A stretch of DNA of 7,743 bases, from NCBI GenBank assembly GCA_030626365.1, contig DAOUPC010000127.1, forward strand, positions 1-7,743, read 5' to 3'. Made by a program: the position numbers and the translations under genes. Shown here one piece after another: positions 1-6,040 of the stretch. Positions within the stretch are counted from its first letter, which is position 1; every line of letters starts with the position of its first letter. Below the pieces are notes generated by a model. That model was not told where the DNA came from and made no database searches. It saw only the letters and a program-made list of their open reading frames with translations. This stretch comes from Paracoccaceae bacterium (GTDB lineage: Bacteria; Pseudomonadota; Alphaproteobacteria; Rhodobacterales; Rhodobacteraceae).

Positions 1-1115
1 GCCGCCAGCCGCACGGTTTCCCCGGTGGTTTTCAACCTGCCGTCTTCGGTCGCGGTATAAGCCAGCTCAATCTCTTGCGTGGCCCCGTCCCCATGCACCG
101 CCACGGGTTGCACGTTGAACATCAACCGCACCCCCCTTGAGGCCGCCAGATCCTGTTCAAACCGGCTGGCCGCCATGGCCTCTTGGCCGCGCCGATAGGC
201 GATGGTCACGTCCCGTGCGCCCAAAAGGCGGGACTGTACCGCAGCATCGACCGCGGTCATGCCGCCACCGATCACCACCACATTGCGCCCCACCGGCACC
301 CCGGCCATATCGCCAGCCTGACGCAGATCGGCGATGAAATCCACCGCATCCACGACCCCCGCCTTGTCCGCGCCATCCACATGCAACCCATTGACACCGG
401 TCATCCCCATGCCAAGGAACACCGCGTCATGATCCGCCCGAAGTGCGTCCAGCGTCAGCCCTTCACCCAGCATCTGGCCGGTCTTTACCTCGATCCCACC
501 GATTTTCAGCAGCCAGTCAACCTCGCGGGCGGCAAAACCATTGGTGGATTTATAGGCGGCGATCCCGAATTCATTCAGACCACCCGGCAGCGCGCGGGCC
601 TCAAAGACCACCACGTCATGCCCCAGCATCGCCAAACGGTGCGCACAGGACAGACCCGCCGGGCCAGCCCCCACAACCGCAACCTTTTTGCCGGTCGCGC
701 CACCACGGGTGAACGGATGATCCCCACTGGCCATCGCCGTATCGGTGGCAAAGCGTTGCAGTCGGCCAATCTCAACCGGCTTGCCCTCGGCGGTTTCGCG
801 CACGCACACCTCTTCACACAACGTTTCTGTCGGGCACACCCGTGCGCACATGCCGCCCATGATGTTCTGATCCCAGATCGTGCGGGCCGCCCCCTGGGGG
901 TTGCCGGTCTGAATCTGACGCATGAACATCGGAATATCGATGTCGGTCGGGCACGCCTCCATACAAGGCGCATCAAAACAGAAATAGCAGCGATCCGCCG
1001 CTACGGCTGCCTCGTGCGGGGCATATGCAGGATGCAGGTCACTGAAATTGGCAGCAAGGTCGTCCTGGGCCAGGCGCCCCGCGACGATTCCCGATGCCAT
1101 CTGGCCATTCGCCAT
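1..1115 (-). CDS. preT: PreT-type NAD(P)-dependent dihydropyrimidine dehydrogenase subunit (partial, C-terminus off window)
   Basis: Electron-input subunit of cytosolic dihydropyrimidine dehydrogenase. With a PreA partner it would reduce uracil and thymine to the dihydro forms, the first step of reductive pyrimidine breakdown. I translated 371 codons on the minus strand. The N-terminal iron-sulfur region has Cys43, 46, 51, 55 and Cys90, 94, 100, 104. Spacing fits the two clusters of mammalian dihydropyrimidine dehydrogenase, and Gln120 falls where that enzyme uses a glutamine ligand. The FAD motif GAGPAG is at 149-154. A second dinucleotide motif, GGGMTAVD, is at 283-290, followed by YRR near 307-309, which may favour NADPH. 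The ATG at 1115 is chosen because GAGGGAG (1123-1129) sits 7 nt upstream. An in-frame ATG at codon 6 lacks such a site. The family is usually about 410-450 residues, so roughly the last tenth to sixth is missing. Glutamate synthase small subunits are related, but the Cys/Gln pattern and the RutR-like operator favour PreT. Confidence 0.88.
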   Translation of the reverse strand, partial: MANGQMASGIVAGRLAQDDLAANFSDLHPAYAPHEAAVAADRCYFCFDAPCMEACPTDIDIPMFMRQIQTGNPQGAARTIWDQNIMGGMCARVCPTETLCEEVCVRETAEGKPVEIGRLQRFATDTAMASGDHPFTRGGATGKKVAVVGAGPAGLSCAHRLAMLGHDVVVFEARALPGGLNEFGIAAYKSTNGFAAREVDWLLKIGGIEVKTGQMLGEGLTLDALRADHDAVFLGMGMTGVNGLHVDGADKAGVVDAVDFIADLRQAGDMAGVPVGRNVVVIGGGMTAVDAAVQSRLLGARDVTIAYRRGQEAMAASRFEQDLAASRGVRLMFNVQPVAVHGDGATQEIELAYTATEDGRLKTTGETVRLA

Positions 1116-1122
1116 TTGGTGT

Positions 1123-1129
1123 CTCCCTC
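1123..1129 (-). promoter_or_regulatory. Ribosome binding site of preT-like gene
   Basis: On the minus strand this reads GAGGGAG, 7 nt before the ATG at 1115. It decides that start over the in-frame ATG five codons further in. Confidence 0.7.
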
Positions 1130-1162
1130 GGATTATCTCAAGGGAAGACTGCCACATCGGGA

Positions 1163-1168
1163 ATTTTA
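1163..1168 (-). promoter_or_regulatory. Candidate -10 box for preT-like gene
   Basis: The minus strand reads TAAAAT, five of six matches to TATAAT. It would give a leader of about 40 nt before the ATG at 1115. The matching -35 position falls inside the RutR-like operator at 1182-1197, where only weak -35 sequences exist (for example TTGGTC at a 15-nt spacing). An operator over the -35 is a classic repression layout. A competing reading uses TTGACT (1168-1173) as a -35, but no good -10 follows it. Confidence 0.4.
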
Positions 1169-1181
1169 GTCAACATAAATT

Positions 1182-1197
1182 TTGACCAATTGGTAAA
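1182..1197. promoter_or_regulatory. RutR-like operator upstream of preT
   Basis: The plus strand reads TTGACCAATTGGTAAA. It matches 13 of the 14 defined positions of the E. coli RutR consensus TTGACCA-NN-TGGTCAA; the only difference is A for C at 1195. The central ten bases ACCAATTGGT (1185-1194) form a perfect palindrome. RutR is a TetR-family repressor that senses uracil and thymine and controls pyrimidine catabolism. The site ends just before the stop codon of the RidA-like gene and overlaps the likely -35 of the preT-like gene, so the target fits the regulator. The consensus is recalled from the literature and the assignment is inferred. No rutR gene is in this window. FadR-like GntR regulators also use TGGT/ACCA half-sites and are the main alternative. 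Confidence 0.65.
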
Positions 1198-1199
1198 AT

Positions 1200-1607
1200 T
1201 TACATTTCAGGTACGGCCAGCATCGCCGTTGCCTCGATTTCAATTTTCGCCTGATCCTCGATCAGCGCGGACACCACAACCATGGTCATGGCCGGAAAAT
1301 GATAGCCCATCACCTCGCGGTACGCCGCACCCACCTGCGCCTGATGCGCCATATAATCGGCCTTGTCCGTCACGTACCATGTCAGCCTTGTGATGTCGGC
1401 GATTGACCCGCCTGCGGTCTCGACCACATCGCGGATATTGCACAGGGCCTGACGCATCTGGCCGATGAAATCCTGCGCCTCGAACACCTGATCCGCGTTC
1501 CAGCCGATCTGCCCCCCGACAAACAGTATCCGCCCCGTCCCCACCATGCCGTTGGCGTACCCCCTGGCCGGCTTCCAACCCTTGGGGTGAACTGTGATCG
1601 TTACCAT
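1200..1607 (-). CDS. RidA/YjgF-family protein lacking the carboxylate-binding Arg
   Basis: A 135-residue protein of the Rid family (reactive enamine/imine deaminases and relatives, small cytosolic homotrimers). Family marks are GYANG at 16-20, the GGQIGW stretch at 31-36, FPA at 104-106 and KIEIEATA at 121-128. The glutamate of E. coli RidA position 120 is kept (E123). The arginine of position 105, which grips the substrate carboxylate, is replaced by Met107 (FPAM instead of FPAR), so this belongs with the Rid subgroups lacking that residue. ATG 1607 is chosen because AAAGG lies 7 nt upstream and the product starts where the family does; ATG 1622 and TTG 1664 would add unconserved residues. 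The gene diverges from the 2-aminobenzoyl-CoA operon across 131 bp containing a long dyad. I infer it may hydrolyse the enamine left on the ring CoA ester after dearomatisation, where no free carboxylate exists. A role in pyrimidine breakdown, like RutC, cannot be excluded. Confidence 0.88.
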   Translation of the reverse strand: MVTITVHPKGWKPARGYANGMVGTGRILFVGGQIGWNADQVFEAQDFIGQMRQALCNIRDVVETAGGSIADITRLTWYVTDKADYMAHQAQVGAAYREVMGYHFPAMTMVVVSALIEDQAKIEIEATAMLAVPEM

Positions 1608-1655
1608 ATCCGTACCTTTCATCTGAACCCACCCAATCTGCCCCGGATCAGCCAG

Positions 1656-1689
1656 ATACTTCAAGTTTAAAATTTTATGCTTGAAATAT
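1656..1689. promoter_or_regulatory. 34-nt dyad, probable repressor operator in divergent control region
   Basis: An inverted repeat centred at 1672.5. The outer arms are ATACTTCAAG (1656-1665) and CTTGAAATAT (1680-1689), pairing at 9 of 10 positions. The inner core TAAAATTTTA (1668-1677) is a perfect palindrome on the same centre. Only the two-base steps between core and arms fail to pair. The dyad lies between the RidA-like gene and the monooxygenase operon and overlaps the start of the TATAAT box at 1687-1692, so a bound protein should block RNA polymerase. The MarR protein encoded in the operon (4770-5219) is the natural candidate, released by an aromatic acid or its CoA ester. That link is inferred from position. 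Confidence 0.6.
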
Positions 1690-1692
1690 AAT
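1687..1692 (+). promoter_or_regulatory. -10 box for the 2-aminobenzoyl-CoA operon
   Basis: A perfect TATAAT, with transcription expected to begin near 1699 and a leader of about 40 nt to the ATG at 1739. No strong -35 exists. The nearest options are TTTAAA (1666-1671, spacer 15) or AGTTTA (1664-1669, spacer 17), both inside the dyad. No convincing promoter was found for the opposite gene; TAAAAT on the minus strand (1672-1677) is the best -10 candidate and also lies in the dyad. Confidence 0.5.
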
Positions 1693-1724
1693 TCCGGCCC
1701 TGTCAGGCTTTCCCAAAGATCAGA

Positions 1725-1730
1725 GAGAGG
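1725..1730 (+). promoter_or_regulatory. Ribosome binding site of monooxygenase/reductase
   Basis: GAGAGG, 8 nt before ATG 1739. It supports that ATG over the TTG two codons upstream at 1733, which would leave only 2 nt of spacing. Confidence 0.7.
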
Positions 1731-1738
1731 ATTTGGCG

Positions 1739-4030
1739 ATGAAAACGGTTTGTCTCGGGGGGGGGCCTGCGGGCCTCTATTTCGCTATTTCCATGAAGCT
1801 GCGCGACCCCGGTCACGATGTTACGGTGATCGAACGCAACAAGGCCGACGATACGTTCGGCTGGGGTGTGGTTCTGTCGGATGACGCGCTGGAACAGATG
1901 CAGGAAAACGACCCCCAAAGCACCCAGAGCATCCGCGACCACTTTGCCTATTGGGACGATATCGCGGTTGAACATAACGGCGTGCGCACGGTGTCGGGCG
2001 GGCATGGTTTTGCCGGGATCGGGCGCAAGCAAATGCTGGTCCTGCTTCAGGCGCGTGCGCGCGAGCTGGGCGTTAACCTGCAATTTGAAACCGTGTTCAA
2101 ATCGGCCGAGCAATACCGCCAGGATTACGATCTGGTGGTGGCCTGCGATGGCATCAATTCACTGGTCCGCAACGAATACGAGAGCCACTTTAACCCCGAT
2201 ATAGACGTGCGCCTGTGCAAGTTCATCTGGCTGGGCACGCATCAGAAATTCGGCGACGCCTTTACCTTTCTTTTCGAAAAGACCGAAAACGGCTGGATGT
2301 GGGCACATGTTTACCAGTTCGACGACAACACCGCGACCTTCATCGTTGAATGCCTGCAACCGACCTGGGATGCGTTCGGCTTTGCCGACATGACCAAGGA
2401 AGAAACCGTTGCGGCCTGCCAGAAGGTGTTTGAAAAGCACCTTGGCGGTCACGATCTGATGTCCAACGCCGACCATTTGCGCGGCTCTGCCGTATGGATG
2501 AATTTCCCGCGGGTGATCTGCGAAAAATGGTATCATGAAAACGTGGTGCTGATGGGTGACGCCGCCGCCACGGGGCATTTTTCCATCGGGTCCGGGTCGC
2601 GGCTGGCGTTTGATTCGGCCATTGCGCTGGCCAATTTCCTGCATTCCGAACCGACAATGGAACAGGCCTTTCAACGCTATCAGGAAGAACGCCGCCTTGA
2701 GGTGCTGCGCCTGCAATCCGCTGCGCGCAATTCGCTGGAATGGTTCGAACAGGTTGAACGCTATCTGGACCTTGACCCGGTACAGTTCAACTATTCCCTG
2801 CTGACGCGATCACAGCGGATCAGCCACGAAAACCTGCGCCTGCGCGACCCCGAATGGGTAAAAAAGGCCGAAGTCTGGTTTCAGGAACAGGCCGGGGCCG
2901 GCCCGGTGCATCGCGCCCCGATGTTTGCGCCCTATGCGTTGCGCGATATGGCGCTGGTGAACCGCATCGTGGTGTCGCCAATGGCCCAGTACAAGGCGGT
3001 GGATGGCTGCCCCACCGACTGGCATTTCGCCCATTACGCCGAGCGGGCCAAGGGGGGCGCGGGGCTGGTCTATGTGGAAATGACCTGTGTATCGCCAGAG
3101 GCCCGCATCACACCGGGCTGCCCCGGTCTTTATGCCCCCGAACACGAAACCGCATGGAAGCGACTGACTGATTTCGTACATGGCGAAACCGACGCCAAAA
3201 TTTGTGTGCAAATCGGCCATGCCGGGCGCAAGGGGTCAACGCAACTGGGCTGGGAAGAGATGGACGCGCCTTTGACGGACGGCAACTGGCCGCTGTTGTC
3301 GGCCTCGGCCATTGCGTGGTCAGACCGCAATCAGCTGCCCCATGCGATGGACCGCAGCGACATGACCCGCATACGGGACGAATTCGTCGCTGCGGTGCAA
3401 ATGGCGGCGCGGGCGGGGTTCGATATGGTTGAGCTGCACGCAGCGCATGGATACCTGATTTCATCGTTCATCTCGCCGCTGTCAAACACCCGCGACGATC
3501 AATATGGCGGCAGCCTTGAAAACCGGATGCGTTACCCGCTTGAGGTGTTCACGGCGATGCGCGCCGCCTGGCCCGAAAGCAAACCGATGTCGGTGCGTAT
3601 CTCGGCCACGGACTGGGTTGAAGAAGGGGGCGTAACCGCCGCTGATGCCGTGGAAATTGCCCAGATGTTCCGCGACGCGGGCGTTGATATTATCGACGTG
3701 TCCGCAGGCCAGACCAGCACCCAGGCCCAGCCGGTTTACGGGCGCATGTTCCAGACGCCATTTTCCGACCGCATCCGCAATGAACGCGGCATTCCCACCA
3801 TGGCGGTGGGCAATATCTATGAACCCGACCACGTCAATTCAATCCTGATTGCCGGGCGGGCCGATCTGGTGTGCCTGGCGCGTCCGCATCTGGCCAACCC
3901 CTATTGGACCCTGCATGCCGCCGCGACCCTTGGGGACCAGGAAACCAACTGGCCCGCGCCCTATCATCCGGGCCGCGACCAGATGCGCCGGCTTGCCGAG
4001 CGTAATGAAGGCGCGGGAATAAGGGTATGA
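1739..4030 (+). CDS. 2-aminobenzoyl-CoA monooxygenase/reductase-type fused flavoprotein
   Basis: A 763-residue soluble fusion of an FAD aromatic hydroxylase and an Old Yellow Enzyme. In Azoarcus evansii this architecture hydroxylates 2-aminobenzoyl-CoA at C5 and then reduces the ring to 2-amino-5-oxocyclohex-1-ene-carboxyl-CoA. The hydroxylase half spans about 1-375: GGGPAG at 7-12 binds the ADP part of FAD, CDG is at 136-138, and GDAAATG at 273-279 is the second FAD motif. The reductase half starts near 392 (APMFAPYALRD) with QIGHAGRK from 491 and ELHAAHGYL from 565, followed by the family's SPLSNTRDDQYGGSLENR stretch; these contact FMN and substrate. Length fits the family (about 83-85 kDa). 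ATG 1739 has GAGAGG 8 nt upstream. The stop overlaps the next start by ATGA. A run of nine G encodes residues 7-9. The same family is often annotated salicylyl-CoA 5-hydroxylase; the ligase and RidA-like neighbours favour anthranilate, but substrate is not proven by sequence. Confidence 0.9.
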   Translation: MKTVCLGGGPAGLYFAISMKLRDPGHDVTVIERNKADDTFGWGVVLSDDALEQMQENDPQSTQSIRDHFAYWDDIAVEHNGVRTVSGGHGFAGIGRKQMLVLLQARARELGVNLQFETVFKSAEQYRQDYDLVVACDGINSLVRNEYESHFNPDIDVRLCKFIWLGTHQKFGDAFTFLFEKTENGWMWAHVYQFDDNTATFIVECLQPTWDAFGFADMTKEETVAACQKVFEKHLGGHDLMSNADHLRGSAVWMNFPRVICEKWYHENVVLMGDAAATGHFSIGSGSRLAFDSAIALANFLHSEPTMEQAFQRYQEERRLEVLRLQSAARNSLEWFEQVERYLDLDPVQFNYSLLTRSQRISHENLRLRDPEWVKKAEVWFQEQAGAGPVHRAPMFAPYALRDMALVNRIVVSPMAQYKAVDGCPTDWHFAHYAERAKGGAGLVYVEMTCVSPEARITPGCPGLYAPEHETAWKRLTDFVHGETDAKICVQIGHAGRKGSTQLGWEEMDAPLTDGNWPLLSASAIAWSDRNQLPHAMDRSDMTRIRDEFVAAVQMAARAGFDMVELHAAHGYLISSFISPLSNTRDDQYGGSLENRMRYPLEVFTAMRAAWPESKPMSVRISATDWVEEGGVTAADAVEIAQMFRDAGVDIIDVSAGQTSTQAQPVYGRMFQTPFSDRIRNERGIPTMAVGNIYEPDHVNSILIAGRADLVCLARPHLANPYWTLHAAATLGDQETNWPAPYHPGRDQMRRLAERNEGAGIRV
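1757..1765 (+). repeat. G9 homopolymer inside the FAD-binding motif
   Basis: Nine consecutive G form codons 7-9 (Gly-Gly-Gly) of the monooxygenase/reductase. The frame is open at this length; one base more or less would end the protein early. It could be a slippage hotspot or a sequencing-error hotspot. Seven-G runs also occur near 5435-5441 and 6275-6281. Confidence 0.6.
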
Positions 4031-4773
4031 ACCTAAAGGGGAAAACGGCGCTGATTACCGGCGGAGGCACGGGCCTTGGGGCCGATATGGCGCGCGGGTT
4101 TGCCACTGCGGGTGCCATGGTCTGGATTGCCGGGCGGTCCCCGGACACATTGGCCGGGGTGGCCAAAACGCATGAAAATATCCACATGGTCGAGGTCGAT
4201 GTGACAGACGAGACCGCCGTGGGGGCGATGTTTGATTTCACCGGCCCGGCGGATATCGTGGTTGCCAATGCCGGGGCGTCACACAGCGCGCCGCTGACCG
4301 CCACCACCACCGAACACTGGAACGCCATGCTGGACGTCAACCTGACCGGCACGTTTCTGACCTTTCGCGCCGCCATGCGCCGGATGAAGGGGCTGGACTG
4401 GGGGCGCCTTATTGCCGTCGCCTCGACCGCCGGAATCAAGGGCTATCCTTACGTTTCGGCCTATTGCGCGGCCAAACACGGGGTGATCGGGCTGACCCGC
4501 GCGCTGGCGCTGGAAAGCGCCAAAAGCGGCATCACCGTAAACGCGCTGTGCCCCGGTTTTCTGGACACCGACATGACCGGGCGTTCAATCGCCAACATAT
4601 CGGAAAAGACCGGGATGAGTGCACAGGATGCCCGCGCCAATCTGGAACGGATGAGCCCGCAAAACCGCCTGATCGAACCTGGCGAAGTCACCGCCGCCGC
4701 CCTGTGGCTGTGCGGCGAGGGATCACAAGGCGTGACCGGACAGGCCATTTCAATTTCAGGGGGCGAGGTATGA
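4027..4773 (+). CDS. Short-chain dehydrogenase/reductase, 3-hydroxyacyl-CoA dehydrogenase/FabG-like
   Basis: A classical SDR of 248 residues, the usual length. TGGGTGLG at 11-18 is the nucleotide-binding glycine motif, NAG is at 81-83, and the catalytic tetrad is Asn105, Ser133, Tyr146 and Lys150 (SAYCAAK). The C-terminal GQAISISGGEV is family-typical. The residue after beta-2 is in an AGR context (35-37), which hints at NADP(H) but is weak evidence. The start overlaps the monooxygenase stop (ATGA), so translation is probably coupled; the nearest purine-rich stretch is GAAGG, 15 nt upstream. In context it probably oxidises or reduces a hydroxy/oxo group on an alicyclic CoA ester made by the upstream enzyme. 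The exact substrate is unknown. The general fold is certain; the step is inferred. Confidence 0.88.
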   Translation: MNLKGKTALITGGGTGLGADMARGFATAGAMVWIAGRSPDTLAGVAKTHENIHMVEVDVTDETAVGAMFDFTGPADIVVANAGASHSAPLTATTTEHWNAMLDVNLTGTFLTFRAAMRRMKGLDWGRLIAVASTAGIKGYPYVSAYCAAKHGVIGLTRALALESAKSGITVNALCPGFLDTDMTGRSIANISEKTGMSAQDARANLERMSPQNRLIEPGEVTAAALWLCGEGSQGVTGQAISISGGEV

Positions 4774-5219
4774 GCGCGCCCGCATCATCGCTTTCCAAAC
4801 AACGCCTGCGGGTCTGGCTGCGCCTGTTGTCGGCGCAACGCGGGATGGAATCGCACCTGCGTGAAAAGATGCGCCTGCGCTTTGATTGCACCCTGCCCCG
4901 GTTTGATGTGCTGTCGGCCCTTGACCGGCACCGCGACGGCCTGAGGATGAGTGATCTGTCAACCAAGCTGAAGGTGTCAAACGGCAATGTCACCGGTATC
5001 GTTGACCGGCTGGCGGGCGAAGGGCTGGTTGAACGCATTGCCGTGGATGGGGACCGGCGCGCCATGCGGGTCCGTCTGACCCCCGCCGGGATCACCCGGT
5101 TCGGTGACATGGCAGGCCAGCATGAAATCTGGGTGGATGCGTTTCTGGGCACCCACGACACAGACGAACTGGACACGCTGATCGCACTTTTGACCCGCGT
5201 AGGAGGAGAGCCGGAATGA
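4770..5219 (+). CDS. MarR-family transcriptional regulator
   Basis: A 149-residue winged-helix regulator. The core runs from FDVLSAL (45-51) through the recognition region MSDLSTKLKVSNGNVTGIVDRL (60-81) to the beta-wing LVERIAVDGDRRAMRVRLT (86-104). The wing motif DGDRRAMRVRLT is typical of MarR proteins, and flanking helices would form the dimer. The ATG overlaps the SDR stop (ATGA) with AGGGGG about 6 nt upstream, and its own stop overlaps the next gene's ATG. The frame stays open upstream to 4464, but that part is antisense-like sequence within the SDR gene and is not conserved. MarR regulators of aromatic-CoA operons usually repress until an aromatic acid or CoA ester binds. I infer autoregulation through the dyad at 1656-1689. 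Confidence 0.88.
   Translation: MSAPASSLSKQRLRVWLRLLSAQRGMESHLREKMRLRFDCTLPRFDVLSALDRHRDGLRMSDLSTKLKVSNGNVTGIVDRLAGEGLVERIAVDGDRRAMRVRLTPAGITRFGDMAGQHEIWVDAFLGTHDTDELDTLIALLTRVGGEPE
5201..5206 (+). promoter_or_regulatory. Strong ribosome binding site of hydratase-family gene
   Basis: AGGAGG, 9 nt before ATG 5216 and inside the last codons of the MarR gene. It allows high translation of the enzyme independent of the regulator. Confidence 0.65.
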
Positions 5220-6040
5220 CCAATACGCAAACCAACATGGCCGGGCTGCGCCCCGAGCATTTTGACTGGAGCGTGACAGGCGCGGTGGCCACCATCCGCC
5301 TGACGCGTCCCGACCGCAAGAACCCCCTGACATTTGAGAGCTACGCCGAGTTGCGCGACACATTCCGCGCGCTGGCTTACGCCGATGATATCGACGTGGT
5401 GGTGTTTGCCTCGAACGGGGGGAATTTCTGTTCCGGGGGGGATGTGCATGACATCATCGGCCCCCTTGTGGCGATGGACATGAAACAATTGCTGACCTTC
5501 ACCCGGATGACCGGCGATCTGGTCAAGGCAATGCTGCATTGTGGCAAGCCGATCATCGCGGCGGTTGATGGTATCTGTGTGGGGGCTGGCGCGATCATCG
5601 CGATGAGCGCGGACATCAGGCTGGCCACACCGCAGGCCAAATGCGGATTTCTGTTCACCCGCGTGGGGCTGGCAGGTTGTGACATGGGGGCCTGCGCGAT
5701 GCTGCCCCGGATCATCGGTCAGGGACGGGCGGCGGAATTATTATACACGGGCCGCACGATGAGCGCCGAAGAAGGGGCCAGTTGGGGGTTCTGGAACACG
5801 CTGCACGAGGCGGATGCGCTGGAGGGTGCGGCGATGGCGATGGCGCAAAGGCTGGCGGCGGGGCCGACATTTGCGCACGGGATCACCAAGACGCAGCTTA
5901 ATCAGGAATGGAACATGTCGCTGGATCAGGCGATCGAGGCCGAGGCACAGGCGCAGGCGATTTGTATGCAGACGCAGGATTTTGAGCGGGCGTATCGGGC
6001 ATTTGTGGCCAAGGAAAAGCCGATATTCAAGGGGGACTGA
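5216..6040 (+). CDS. Enoyl-CoA hydratase/isomerase-family protein
   Basis: A crotonase-fold protein of 274 residues, normal length. The oxyanion-hole segments are FCSGGDV (71-77) and the GICVGAGA loop (119-126), followed by ADIRLAT (132-138). The two glutamates of rat mitochondrial hydratase (144 and 164) align with Ile127 and Phe147, so classic two-Glu hydration is not supported. A GCDMG motif (154-158) provides Asp156 and is shared with a hydratase-annotated subgroup. N-terminal RPDRKNPLTF is typical of the fold. The gene overlaps the MarR stop by ATGA. In this operon it could hydrate a ring double bond, act as an isomerase, or open the ring as the related 2-ketocyclohexanecarboxyl-CoA hydrolase does. 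Which one cannot be told from sequence. The fold is secure, the reaction is not. Confidence 0.87.
   Translation: MTNTQTNMAGLRPEHFDWSVTGAVATIRLTRPDRKNPLTFESYAELRDTFRALAYADDIDVVVFASNGGNFCSGGDVHDIIGPLVAMDMKQLLTFTRMTGDLVKAMLHCGKPIIAAVDGICVGAGAIIAMSADIRLATPQAKCGFLFTRVGLAGCDMGACAMLPRIIGQGRAAELLYTGRTMSAEEGASWGFWNTLHEADALEGAAMAMAQRLAAGPTFAHGITKTQLNQEWNMSLDQAIEAEAQAQAICMQTQDFERAYRAFVAKEKPIFKGD

Noticed and set aside
1132..1137. GATAAT on the minus strand as -10 box of the preT-like gene
   Set aside because: No acceptable -35 lies 15-19 nt upstream (CCGATG at 17), and it would leave a leader of only about 10 nt. TAAAAT at 1163-1168 fits better with the operator.
183..1169. Long plus-strand open frame of 328 codons
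   Set aside because: It is antisense to the preT-like gene, whose minus-strand translation has clear Cys clusters, FAD motif and ribosome binding site. The plus-strand product is His/Arg-rich with no recognisable domain.
1608..1664. Longer RidA-like starts at ATG 1622 and TTG 1664
   Set aside because: They add residues not seen in the family. TTG 1664 would lie inside the dyad, while ATG 1607 has AAAGG at 7 nt.
1733..1738. TTG start two codons before the monooxygenase ATG
   Set aside because: Spacing to GAGAGG would be only 2 nt; ATG 1739 has 8 nt and puts the FAD motif at the usual distance from the N-terminus.
1739..4030. Salicylyl-CoA 5-hydroxylase as the name for the fused flavoenzyme
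   Set aside because: Kept only as an alternative. The 2-aminobenzoate-type ligase N-terminus, the RidA-like neighbour and the lack of a gentisate gene favour the anthranilate pathway.
4464..4769. Upstream in-frame extension of the MarR gene
   Set aside because: It lies wholly within the SDR gene in another frame and gives Arg-rich unlike-protein sequence. ATG 4770 with its ribosome binding site starts at the normal MarR length.
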